Shown: piece by piece, positions 36,240-45,495 of the stretch
Layout of the letters: each line of letters opens with the position of its first letter
Position numbering within the stretch: position 1 is the stretch's first letter
Origin: Pleurotus djamor
Lineage: Eukaryota > Basidiomycota > Agaricomycetes > Agaricales > Pleurotaceae
Direction of reading: 5' to 3'
Assembly (NCBI GenBank): GCA_029747585.1
Contig: JAPEVF010000323.1
Coordinates: 1 to 49,933 of the forward strand
DNA length: 49,933 nt
Notes under the pieces: model-generated
What the model was told of the DNA's origin: nothing
The model's database searches: none
What the model saw: only the letters and a program-made list of their open reading frames with translations
Made by a program: the position numbers and the translations under genes

Positions 36240-39190
36240 GCTTCCAAAGTCACATCTGGGTTTGAATTCAGATGGTATATAAAGGGTGCACTCCCAGTTT
36301 AGGAAGCTTTCCCCTCTTGCTTCCTTACCACCACCATCTCAAACAGATAAGTATCTATAATGTTCCAATTAATTATTAGAACCCCCATTTAAGACTGTTT
36401 AATTTCTAAGTAGTGAATGTGTGGGTTACATATGATGATACCAGTAATAAAAATCTATTTAGGTGCATTAGAAATACAAATCTTCAATAGTGTTGTTGCC
36501 TGCTGAAGCCTATAAAGGCATTAAGGTGGTCATTAAATTAGGTGTATGTGTACAAGACTGGAGAAGAAAAGCTACATTCTCTGTACAAAGCAGTGGGATA
36601 GAGTGTGGTAAAAATGAGTGGCTAATTGTATTGTCATCTTTTCACTTAAACATAGAGAATTTGCACCAGCACTGCATGCTTTAGCATCATTGGAACTTAA
36701 CAATCTTACTTATAACCCAGAACACTTACCACAGACCCTATTTCAATGTCGCGCAGGCTCTTCCTTTGAGGCTGAAGGTATAAAGACTTATACATACTCA
36801 GAACAGACAGAATAAGCAAAAACAGTGTTGCTCAGGCAAATCTATAGAAGGGAGAAGCCTGAATAATTATGTTTAATGAAGCTGCACACCGTACCCAGAT
36901 CCTGGACAAGTTTACCCAGTCGTATCAGAGGCGGCCAAAAATTGTGTTGCTGCAAGCTTGAATGCAGTTGGAATGGACATGGGCAATTTTTTCTGATACT
37001 AGTTTACAAGAGGAACTCTTAGTTTCTCTCCCTCCGTACAGTTACATGAGTGGTGTGCGTCCCATGTCATTCATTCTTTCCTTCAAGCAACCTCTTTGTG
37101 TTTGTCTCACAAGATTTACCTAAGCCTTGTTCACTCATTTACTTTTATGTGTGAGTTCTTTGAATAATTGAATAAGTTGTGTGATCCTCTTTATGCTGCT
37201 TTTGACCTTCAGCTACTTTACTACTATGTATATCCTCAATATTCAGAATACTATAGCGAGGAGTGTACTTTCAGTCTTGAATGGCCTTTGAGCTTCCTGT
37301 ATGGACAATGTTAGCCAAATAGGAACAAAATCATGACATACTAAGACCGTCATGAACTCGTGTCAATCCAGACTAATCTCACTATCCGTGTTCGGGCAAG
37401 GAAGGGTCTTGTTTGTATAAGCAGGCGCAAAAGTAGTATTGGCTCAAGCAAATCTATAGACCATACGCTCTTGGCAGGGTGCTATGCCTTGACAGGGTCT
37501 GTGAGTACTTGGTCATAAATGGAGGTGGACCGCACAATGGAGACTTGGTCTTTGTTTGGGTCCATCAGCAATACTCAATAAGACATAGGTCTACTTCAAT
37601 ATTGAATGCTCAAATATTGAATATCCGTGCAACTTTACAGTTCCAGCCTCACTGGCCTCACTTCATGACATTGACAACAACTTCATAATTAAAATTGTCG
37701 TCACTGCTTTGTCTTGAATTTGGGCATAGATTTATATAAACTCATCACAACCATCAAGCACTCAGTTAGGTGTAGCCTTTTTCCCCCCAGAATAAGGGAA
37801 TGATTGTTGTCAGGCTGCAAAAGCTGTGAACTTGCAGGATGGAGGCAAAAACTCACCAACTTACACTGTTATGGCATCAAAAATCCTCTCGTTTTGATAT
37901 CAACCCACATCGTCATTTCTTTCCCATGGACCAGAAGTGCATATCCAAAAGTTGGAGTACCATGACCAGGACCAGGACTGGGGTACAAACTGAATAAATC
38001 ATGCCATTGCAGTATTGGAAATCCTCTTATCTAATTATTGACTTTCAAACTCATCATCCTCCCTTTCCGTTGGAACCCAAGCATAGCGCTTCCACCAGCC
38101 ACCCTATCCTGTGTTCTCTTTTGTTTCACCAGAAAAAGGGAACGACTTCTATCCAGCTACCAAAATTTGCCAAATCAAATTTTAACTCGACATTGAAACC
38201 ATAATTAAAATCAAGATTGAACCCGTGGTGGAGACCAATGCCAATGTCCAAAACCAGCAAAATCCAACCAAGTTGTCCAAGTCGTTTCCCCCTCAACAAT
38301 GAGGGCTTTGTCATGGAAAGCTCAAAAAGCTGCAACCTTGCGAACTGGCATTACAACCTAACAAGCTGGTCAAACTCAACTAATAATCCTTAGGAAGCGG
38401 CTTTGGTCGCTTTGCACTCAGAGCTGTATCTTAGCTCTCAGGTCAAGATCAAAAATTCTAGAGCAGCTCGTTTGCTTTGGCTAGCGATTACAAGACACGC
38501 AAAGTCATTCAAAAGAGTCAAACGTTTAGCAAGGAAAGTGTCTAACAGCACTTTTTAAAAGAGCATGCAAACTGATCCAGTGGGTCTTGCAGACCCAGGA
38601 TGATGGTTTTGAGCCAGAAAGAACAATGGACATTTTGGTGTAGTATTTCAGGTGTTGGATAGTTCTTGATTTCAGGAAATGTGGTGGAGAGGTGAAGAAG
38701 AAGAGTTTCCAAAGAGTGAGAGGTTTTCCAAGAGTGTAGAGTTGTTACAGGGGATGTTTCATGTAAGAGTGTCTTGTCTTTCAGTGCGATAATGGCTTTC
38801 AACATGGGAGAGAAGTAGAGCTGCAGGCTTGCTATTGGGAAATGGACTATAATGATCTGTTAATATTTCTGAAAAAGGGCCAGGGCGATTATATCATGGT
38901 AGAGACTAAAAGCAGAGAGAATGTGTGATTTTAGATCTTCCTTATTGAATGCCAAGCCAGCACTGGTGGATGAGATGATTGTTGAGAGTTCACAGAGAAA
39001 AATAATGAAATGACAGGACAGGAAAGGGATATGATTCCATGTGGAATGGGACTCCAATAGCAACCAAGAAATGACAATACTTAGGGTTATATAGGAACAA
39101 ATTTTGGGGGGAAACCTATAAAAACCTAGGTTTTTGACTCGGGCATATGGGATGTAGGTAGGGGGAAGAACCTAGGCCTCCTTAAGCAAT
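36240..39190. other. AT-richer, gene-poor block
   Basis: Base composition shifts abruptly at about 36,240 to a more AT-rich sequence, and the HMG-associated duplication ends just before. TATATAAAGG at 36,275 with a pyrimidine-rich leader looks promoter- or LTR-like, but I find no matching partner. Frames are short. The one coding-like trace is the minus-strand frame described at 38,542-39,063. The rest shows nothing I can name. Confidence 0.45.
38542..39063 (-). pseudogene. Unrecognised minus-strand frame with one stop
   Basis: A single reading frame of about 173 codons runs from 39,063 to 38,542, broken only by one TAA at 38,862-38,860. It encodes a hydrophobic, Leu/His-rich protein (HSTWNHIPFLSCHFIIFLC; later HSLETLLLHLSTTFPEIKNY; FWLKTIILGLQDPLDQF). 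The length with a single stop in AT-rich DNA suggests a formerly coding stretch, perhaps from a mobile element. I recognise no family. It could also be chance. Confidence 0.3.
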
Positions 39191-39245
39191 TATGTGACAT
39201 GTCACATGGGTCACATCCAATTGTCACTTGTTTTCCTCCACTCCG

Positions 39246-39536
39246 CAGGCTACCAGGAAGCCCATGTGACAGCAGAGGTACTACTGTGTCTCATACCATG
39301 GGCTTCCAGTGGGCCTGTGGAGTAACGACCACACACTGTATGATGGGATATTACATCACAGGCTACCTGGAAGCCTGTGTGAGGGTGGAATATATACTGT
39401 ATCTGCCACTGTGGGCTTCCAGGTAGCCTGTGTAGTGATAACCACTCAGTAGGATAATATAGCATGGGCTACCTGGAAGCCCATGTGAGTGTAGTGTAAA
39501 TACTGTCACTCATCCCATGGGCTTCCAGGTAGCTCA
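39246..39536. repeat. 53-bp alternating inverted-repeat array
   Basis: Six copies of a 15-base core occur in strictly alternating orientation. GGCTACCAGGAAGCC starts at 39,248, GGCTTCCAGTGGGCC at 39,301, GGCTACCTGGAAGCC at 39,361, GGCTTCCAGGTAGCC at 39,414, GGCTACCTGGAAGCC at 39,467 and GGCTTCCAGGTAGCT at 39,520. The start-to-start steps are 53, 60, 53, 53 and 53. Most cores are flanked by CATG or CACAG and GTGTG-type bases that extend the pairing. Any neighbouring pair could form a hairpin with a loop of about 38 bases. A palindrome, GTGACATGTCAC, lies just before the array, at about 39,193. Confidence 0.9.
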
Positions 39537-39629
39537 CATGAGTGGGGTGGATACACTGTCCTATATCATTATAAGGCCGAAACAGAGTGTAGGCTCGTTC
39601 TTATCATCTACCATCCCCCACAGGAAATG

Positions 39630-39882
39630 CTTTGGTGCCTTGAGCTTGATCAGTGCCTTGTTCATCAGTCTTCTTTTTCGCATCTTTTCCGCATTTTCTG
39701 TTTCTATTCTCCCTTATCTGGTAAGTCTATGTCCTTTTCGGGACTGTTTCGCCTTCTTCATCAGTTTCTGATCAGCGACTCTGAGTGCTTCTGTGCCTTG
39801 AGCTCGATCTGCGTTTTCCCCCAGCTCTCCCTCTACTCCCAGCTTGTTTACCTCAGGGCTTCTGTGCCTTGAGCTTGATTAG
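39630..39882 (+). repeat. GCCTTGAGCTTGATC tandem repeat
   Basis: Three copies of a unit containing TGCCTTGAGCTYGAT occur at about 39,638, 39,796 and 39,866. The first is TTTGGTGCCTTGAGCTTGATC and the others begin CTTCTGTGCCTTGAGCT. Spacing is uneven (158 and 70). The surrounding sequence is pyrimidine-rich and has no credible gene. Confidence 0.65.
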
Positions 39883-39889
39883 CGGTCCC

Positions 39890-40449
39890 CTTTCCCTTTT
39901 TTCCTTTCCTTCACTCCTATTGCTCCTATTTCATTGTCCTTTCAATGACCAGCATTTTCTCTGTCTCTCCTCCCCACAACCCGTCTAATCTTATCCTCGT
40001 ATGTATGTTGCATCAGGAAAACCTATTATGATGAGAAGCGAAGTAAAGATAGGGGAGCAGGGACTAGATATGTACTCCAATGTAAAATCTGATGGCACTA
40101 TGAAAAGTTGTTAAAGTCCACTTGGCAGGCCACCTTGGCCCGACAACTCACCTTAAAGGATGAAAAAGCGTCTCAAAGAGCTTTCACACACACGGAGGAG
40201 GCAAAATCATGTTTGTTTAAATGTGTAGTTGAACTATGGAGACATGTTGTACAAGTAACAAAAAAGTAAACGAAGACGAAAGCGGCGGTGAAAGTAAAGT
40301 TACAAACTTCGTAACTACAAAGGCGGTGGCAGTGGTGACAGTAATGAGACGACGAGGGAGAAGGGTGTTACAGATGAAGGAGGGCATGATGTAGACTCGA
40401 CACGAAGTAGTAGTAGTGTGGACATCACAAAAAAAAAAAACCCCAGAAC
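39890..40449. other. Gene-free spacer downstream of the coiled-coil gene
   Basis: No coding sequence is visible. The stretch presumably includes the 3' untranslated region of the minus-strand gene ending at 40,450; an A-run at 40,429-40,440 lies just past its stop. A GTAGTAGTAGTG microsatellite occurs near 40,407. Confidence 0.5.
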
Positions 40450-41081
40450 TCACACAGCACATTGCTTTCCACGGGTACTGGACTCGGGGGCGGTGCCAGC
40501 CGAGCGACGGGGGTGGTTCAAACCTTCCGTGGAGAGCCCCAGCTGGTTTTGCAGGAGTGCAGAGGTGAGGAAGGAGGATAGATAAGACACACGCAGATCG
40601 GGGACCGAGCCCTGAGGGGGATCCAACTCGTTTTGCAGGCTGAGCAGAATTGTATGCATGTTATCCACTGTTGCTTGAACCTCTGTTAAGTTGCCCAATG
40701 CTTGGCCTTGACCCCTATTGCCGATGCGGATTTTTCTAAAAGAAAGATGAGACGAAGAGCAGGAATATTATTATTTGACTTACCAGTGAGGAGCTGCATC
40801 CCAACTTGGAACTCTTTCACCATCCTCTCATAAAGAGGGTACATTCGAGTAAACGATTTTTTGAGCTCGGCGAGAGACTTGTTGGTCTTCCTCGCTTCTT
40901 CGAGTTGACGCTCCCCTTGCAGTTGAATCGCCCGCAATATTTGGATCATTGAGTCGCCCCCTTCACTGGCGGGGCCGTCGCCTGCCACAAAACTAATTAG
41001 TATGAAGTTGTAAGATTATTTTTTAAAAAAACACTTACTGTGAGTCGGCGAAGAGGGGGGAGAGTCAGCGGCGGCGTCCAT
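40450..41081 (-). CDS. Small coiled-coil protein, three exons
   Basis: Family not recognised. Three exons are predicted: 41,081-41,039 (MDAAADSPPSSPTH), 40,981-40,784 and 40,682-40,450, joined by introns with GTAAGT donors and GGCAG and TTAACAG acceptors. All junctions keep frame, giving about 157 residues. The middle exon is helical and charged (IQLQGERQLEEARKTNKSLA; later YPLYERMVKEFQVGMQLL), with heptad-like spacing that suggests a coiled coil. The third exon continues with VDNMHTILLSLQNELDPP and ends in a polar tail. A nearer acceptor for exon 3 is possible and would add a few residues. The gene is divergent from the gene starting near 41,605. It has no membrane segment and no signal peptide, so it is probably cytosolic or nuclear. 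Confidence 0.6.
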
Positions 41082-41129
41082 GTGTAGTAAGGGATGCTAA
41101 AGAACAACTAGTACTACGCAAAAAATTGA

Positions 41130-41160
41130 CATAATAAGTATATATATATATATACATACA
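41130..41160. repeat. TA microsatellite in a divergent promoter region
   Basis: A run of alternating TA at about 41,139-41,153 lies between the minus gene starting at 41,081 and the plus gene starting near 41,605. It could serve as a TATA-like element for either gene. Two direct copies of WATCTGTCACAGG-like sequence (41,310-41,336) lie further into the same spacer. Confidence 0.5.
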
Positions 41161-41604
41161 TTGAAGCCAGGATGAGGACGGAGGGGGGAAGGGGAAGGGA
41201 GGGAGGGAGGAGCAGAATGCGGACACACCTTGGAAGTGTGGAAGGGAGACAATGCTACAGCCAGCACCAGGGCGTGCGGTCTTATATACCCACGCTGATG
41301 GTTCTGATGTTACCTGTCACAGGTTATCTGTCACAGGGGGTGATTTGTTTGCCATGAAAACATCCCAAGTTTTCCCAGGGCCAGATTGAAAGGAATGGAG
41401 CTCCATTCTTCCAGGCGTCTGAGCCAATCAGTCCAAATCCGGAAGAGGCTTGGATTCACTTCCATGATGAACCCATGAACACACAAAGATTCACCCCACC
41501 TCACCCCACTGATCAACTGGTCTCTGGCAGACCAGGAAGAAGCTCCTTTATTGGATGATCGGAAGGGAACCGTGCGGACGTTTCAGGAGATGAACCTATA
41601 AGGC

Positions 41605-43464
41605 ATGTTGACGGTTCTAGTTCCTGTCAAAACTAAGGCATTACGGTGTAGACATTCTGAAAATACGGCACCAGGTGCCATAGAGAGCTCCATCATTTCC
41701 CGCAATTCGGTTCGGTCTGACCTTCACCTTGGTAACTTCTGTGAACACTTGAAATGCTCCAGAAGCCACTCTCCAGCATCAGATGCTTCCTCCCAGCTGG
41801 AACCATCGATCCGTTCCTTGCGGCTTTCTCAGGCCTCATTCACGCAGTCTCCGGATGGCGTAACACCTGGTCCATCTGCTTTGATTCCAACAGGTGTGTC
41901 CCTGCTCTGATCCGACTTGTTAAAGATACCTTCTGATACTGATGTCATCCCGACATCAGATGTCACCCCGCCAGATCCTGCCCTACTAACGCCTTCCCAT
42001 CCGCTTCCAGGTGGTTGGGTCAGGCTTGCCCTTCCCATCATTCATCTCCAACCACTGCGACTACATGAATATATCGCCTTTGAGTCTATGTACTCTCTTC
42101 CCCAAGTAGACGCCACAGTTATGCTATATACTAAGCAGCAGCTGGATCTACTTATGGAAGACATTGCTCACTGGAAGTCCAAGCACCGCCTTACAGAACT
42201 TGAGACCATGGTGAACGAGGTCCTGGAGGTTTTATACTTTGACGATTTCGACCGCTTAGGAAAAGTCAAAGCACTTGTATTCTTAGAGGAAAGTGTGAAG
42301 CCGACAGATAGCGTATTCAAGAACCTCTTGGATGCTTATGAAACCGGCCAACGCTTCTACCAAAGATATATCCTGATTGCTGCACGGGTATCGGCCAACT
42401 TTCACCTTGCCTTTCTCGAGGGCGCGAAATATATACAACATGATCAAATCGTTCTTCAGGCGGCCCTCCAGGAAATTGCTTACCCTATCCAGCGCTGGCT
42501 CAGCCGCCCCTCACTGCTCTTAAATAAAATGACCAAATTGGTGAGCGGATTGGTAACCATTATATGTACCCATCTTAACCGCTGTATCAGGTCTTCAAGG
42601 ATAATACATATAATCATCTTCTTGCCCAACTGTGGCCGTCGTGCATTGTTTTCGTGCATTTAGAAATGAGTAGGCTAGTTCTGAGCTTGAAAGATGATGC
42701 CCGGGGATCGCAGCATTGGGACTTCCCAGTATTGGGTCTGGGATGGGTTCCAATCATGCCAGGCAAGCTCCCAGTTAGTTCCCTAGATTGCATCTACCAC
42801 CGCACTCCGTTTCTTAGATTTCTATGGACTCTCTCTCAGTTATCCTCTCTCAGGATAAGGCCCGAGCGCTTCAAACACTCTTGACAACTTCCCAAAGCAT
42901 TAGGTGTGGTTCGCCGCCGTTGGTCACCATGGTCCCACCATCTCCATCCCATTCCGAAAGCTCACAAAACCCAAACACTATCCAGCCTGCCCCCATGCCG
43001 CAAAGTCCACCTCTCCATTCTATAACACCGCCATCCCTAAATATCCCATCTTCTTCAAAGGTAAAGCACCACGGTTGAAAGATCACAATACCCGTGAAAC
43101 CAGCTCCGAGTGGGAAGAAGGCGCACAGCCAAGGAGAGAAGACAGTCTTGATAGAGATTGGACTGGGGATGATGATGAAGAAGACGATGTGAATGAAGAG
43201 AAAGGTCCTGGTGATGAAGGCCAAGGCAATGGCAGAGATGACGACGGCGAGGAGGAGAGGGAGGATGACGACGGTGAGGATGAAGATGGAGATGATGGAG
43301 AAGGTCATGAGGAAGAGGAAGGTGGTGGGGGAGAGAAACGTCAAGAAGGGCACAGACCAAAGAGAGCCAGAAAGCAGAAGAAGAAATGTCCCCGCGGGAG
43401 CAATGGGAAGGTTTGGAAACCTGTTGTAAGGGCAACTCCGAGAGGGGCTCAGGGGAACTCCTAG
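41605..43464 (+). CDS. Helical protein with acidic C-terminal tail, multi-exon
   Basis: Family not recognised. The frame from ATG 41,605 has one TGA (41,908-41,910) that a 66-nt GT-AG intron (41,894-41,959, CATCAG acceptor) would remove in phase. The long middle exon is helical (YTKQQLDLLMEDIAHWKSKH; TELETMVNEVLEVLYFDDF; later GQRFYQRYILIAARVSANF). A 50-nt intron (42,541-42,590, GTGAGC...GTATCAG) joins it to VFKDNTYNHLLAQLWPSCIV and onward. That frame stops at 42,886. Alternatively a GTTAGT donor near 42,773 and the ATTAG before 42,902 would join it to a frame running to 43,464. That frame has a Lys/Pro region, a strongly acidic run coded by GAT/GAA/GAC (43,165-43,330) and a basic end (KRARKQKKKCPRG). 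I favour one gene but cannot exclude two. It precedes the dioxygenase gene in the same orientation. Confidence 0.5.
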
Positions 43465-43573
43465 GTGGAGGGAATCCGAAGTATATTAGTAATAGCTAGA
43501 AATAGCTAAGTACCTACTCACCTAGGTGGAGGGAATCCGAAGAGAAAAGGCTAAGGATTCCCACCCACCTAGG
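43460..43573. repeat. Direct and inverted CCTAGGTGGAGGGAATCC repeats
   Basis: The same 22 bases (CCTAGGTGG through CCGAAG) occur at 43,460-43,481 and 43,521-43,542, and an inverted relative (GGATTCCCACCCACCTAGG) lies at 43,555-43,573. The repeats surround an AT-rich centre and start at the stop of the upstream gene. They may be a small nonautonomous insertion or a hairpin at the gene's 3' end. Confidence 0.7.
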
Positions 43574-43639
43574 GCGGCTCTATATACTAACTATGGACAG
43601 TACATAATAATTATAAGTAAGATGTAAGGTAACATGTGT

Positions 43640-44135
43640 TCTACAGCAATGCTGTAGAGCGCACAATGGTACCGAATCCCGACTGAACGGCGTTCGTACG
43701 GGATTCGACTTGTAACGAACGGAAGGGAGGGAAAGGAAAGTGAGAAAAAGAGAAAAGAGAGAAAGAGGAAAGAGTGAGGGATTGGCGAATCCCGAAATGA
43801 CGAATACAGCAGGGCTCGGGATTCGTCTGGGATTCGACATGTGTACAAATGTACAAATATACAAGTCCGAAGGGTGGCGGGGTTCAACCGGGGTTCGAGG
43901 TTGGCAACTTGTGATGGGCGTATATCCTGGGGCGTTGTAGATTAAGGAAAACCCTTGCAGGAGGATAATAGTATAGGTGCATACTACCTCCTGCAACCTT
44001 CAGAAGATTGATACGGTCACTTATGGAAGTGGGGTTGGGCGACGAAGGATGGTGATGGGGGCGCGCAGGGTGCGAACGGCATTCGTACCGGGATTCGGGA
44101 TTCGACCGGGGTTCGTGACAGTGATGGTGGGCGGA
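43640..44135. repeat. CGGGATTCG-rich island
   Basis: The words CGGGATTCG, CGAATCCCG and GGGGTTCG recur at least nine times within about 500 bases (for example 43,673, 43,709, 43,786, 43,818, 44,090 and 44,097), together with GGCGTTCG or GGCATTCG. The same vocabulary fills the last 400 bases of the window. It is not coding in any clean frame, so the N-terminal end of the dioxygenase gene is hard to define here. Confidence 0.7.
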
Positions 44136-44740
44136 GAGACCTGTAAGGAGGTGGAAACAGAGGGGCTAGGGGTTGGAATTGAGTGTCCCCTTACACCTGT
44201 GGACTCTGGAAGTTATGGGACGCACTCTGCTCAAACACGCTCCGTACTGGGGAAGGTCATCAACCTTTTGAATAACTATCGACCTCAAGACTCCACGAAC
44301 TGGGCACATACTGTTGCCTCATATCTGCACACAGGCGGAGTGGATATGTCTAGCACAGCAATGTTACAGGATGGGCCTATCCCTTCCCTGCTGTGGCAAC
44401 TTCAGAAGGCCAAATCTCACCAGACGGCTGAATCGTTCCTCAATATGCTCAACCTTATCATCCTTTCGCTGAAGACAGAGAGGTAAGTTCCCGTGTTCTA
44501 TCTCTATGNTTCAAAACGGCTAACCTGGCTAGTGTACGAATGCAACTCAGCGAGAGCGATGCGTGTTCGCTACCTATAAAGAGAAAGAGGCAGGATGCAT
44601 CCATCAACGAAGTCTTCCTTCATCTCTCCAAGCAGCAAACGCTGGCTGTCAAAAATTCCACCATTCATGAATGGGTTTACAAGGGGAGAAAATTTGCATC
44701 TCTTATATGGACTGGATGTTGTCACGTGTTTGGTTTGCCT
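44136..44740 (+). pseudogene. TET/JBP dioxygenase gene, N-terminal part
   Basis: An exon ending at 44,482 encodes a helical segment (SVLGKVINLLNNYRPQDSTN; SFLNMLNLIILSLKTE). A 50-nt intron (44,483-44,532, GTAAGT...GGCTAG, with an N at 44,509) joins it in phase to an exon reading DASINEVFLHLSKQQTLAV, then HEWVYKGRKFASL. Near 44,700 the likely frame shifts by one base to continue as YGLDVVTCLVCLVG. I take this as the N-terminal half of the dioxygenase whose C-terminal half resumes at 45,496. The order and orientation fit, and mushroom TET/JBP proteins usually have a long N-terminal region before the catalytic core. The true start is not visible; an in-frame ATG at 43,977 lies inside the CGGGATTCG-rich repeat. 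The frameshift and the LTR downstream make the full gene probably nonfunctional. Confidence 0.55.
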
Positions 44741-44850
44741 GGTTGGTGCGCACCCTTTTTTCGTCCTCCCCACCTGTCCATTCTTCACCTATTTTGGACT
44801 CTTCTTCCATTCTTCTCTATTTTTAGTATGGCCTCTTTGGGATTTCGGCC

Positions 44851-44860
44851 TAAACAGGGG
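44851..44860 (+). other. Candidate polypurine tract
   Basis: The purine run AAACAGGGGG lies four bases before the LTR start, as expected for the primer site of plus-strand synthesis next to a 3' LTR. This suggests that the LTR is the 3' end of a truncated retrotransposon, with 44,740-44,864 as leftover internal sequence, rather than a clean solo LTR. Confidence 0.45.
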
Positions 44861-44864
44861 GTAC

Positions 44865-45495
44865 TGTTATGGTCCGATCCTCCCCTAACACTTTCCTCCT
44901 ATTTATCTCCTATCTCCCTTTTCCACTTCCTTATTCCTTCTTCCTCCGCAAGCTCCTCGAGCTCCGCTTCCTACCTTCGACTTAGCTATTCCTCTTCCTT
45001 GGACCCTTTCCTTGCCTCAAGGCTAGACACATGTTGCACTTGGCTTAGTCTTGGCTCCGCATGTTATCACTGCTGCTCTATTACATACAGTAGGTACCTC
45101 TAGTATATATACAGGCACCCCAGGTAGAGTTACAGCTAGTCGAAATATCAGTTCTAGTTTCCCCTCACTAGGTGCTCCATGCACAAGGTCGCTCCGACGT
45201 CTCTCTGTCATCTCCGCTCCCCTTCTTTATTGTCAAGTTCCATTCTTACTCCCTCTCTACTTTCTCACTAGTCACTAGTTGACTTAGTCTCTACTTGTAC
45301 GACTCTCCGCTAGCTCCGCTACCTCCGACTCGTATTTTCTTATCTATCCCTACTGGAACCACTGAAAGAGTGGGTGATCAAGTTAATAACTTGATCACTG
45401 GTTCATCTTGTCTCCTCCGACATTTCTGACGTCTCCTCCGACTTCCTCCTAGCCCCTTAGGACCCCCCCTGTCCTTCTTCCTACGCGCCTTAACA
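44865..45495 (+). mobile_element. LTR retrotransposon remnant (single LTR, 631 bp)
   Basis: The segment begins TGTTATGG and ends CCTTAACA, giving TG...CA ends with a five-base inverted repeat (TGTTA/TAACA). It is pyrimidine-rich and contains a TATATATA-type box near 45,102. On either side the dioxygenase reading frame is coding, and inside it is not. The flanking five bases (GGTAC and GACAC) are not an exact target duplication, which fits loss of the 5' part of the element. The polypurine tract and size suggest the Ty3/Gypsy group, by inference only. No second copy is present in the window. Confidence 0.7.

Noticed and set aside
43055..43435. Minus-strand frames rich in His, Leu and Pro opposite the acidic tail
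   Set aside because: They are the reverse reading of GAT/GAA/GAC repeats that code the acidic stretch on the plus strand.
41605..43464. KDZ-type transposase next to the dioxygenase gene
   Set aside because: The encoded protein shows none of the Cys clusters or catalytic acidic motifs I would expect, and is better left as an unknown helical protein.
44865..45495. Intact LTR retrotransposon or clean solo LTR with target duplication
   Set aside because: No second LTR, no internal genes, and the flanking five bases differ, so only a truncated remnant can be supported.
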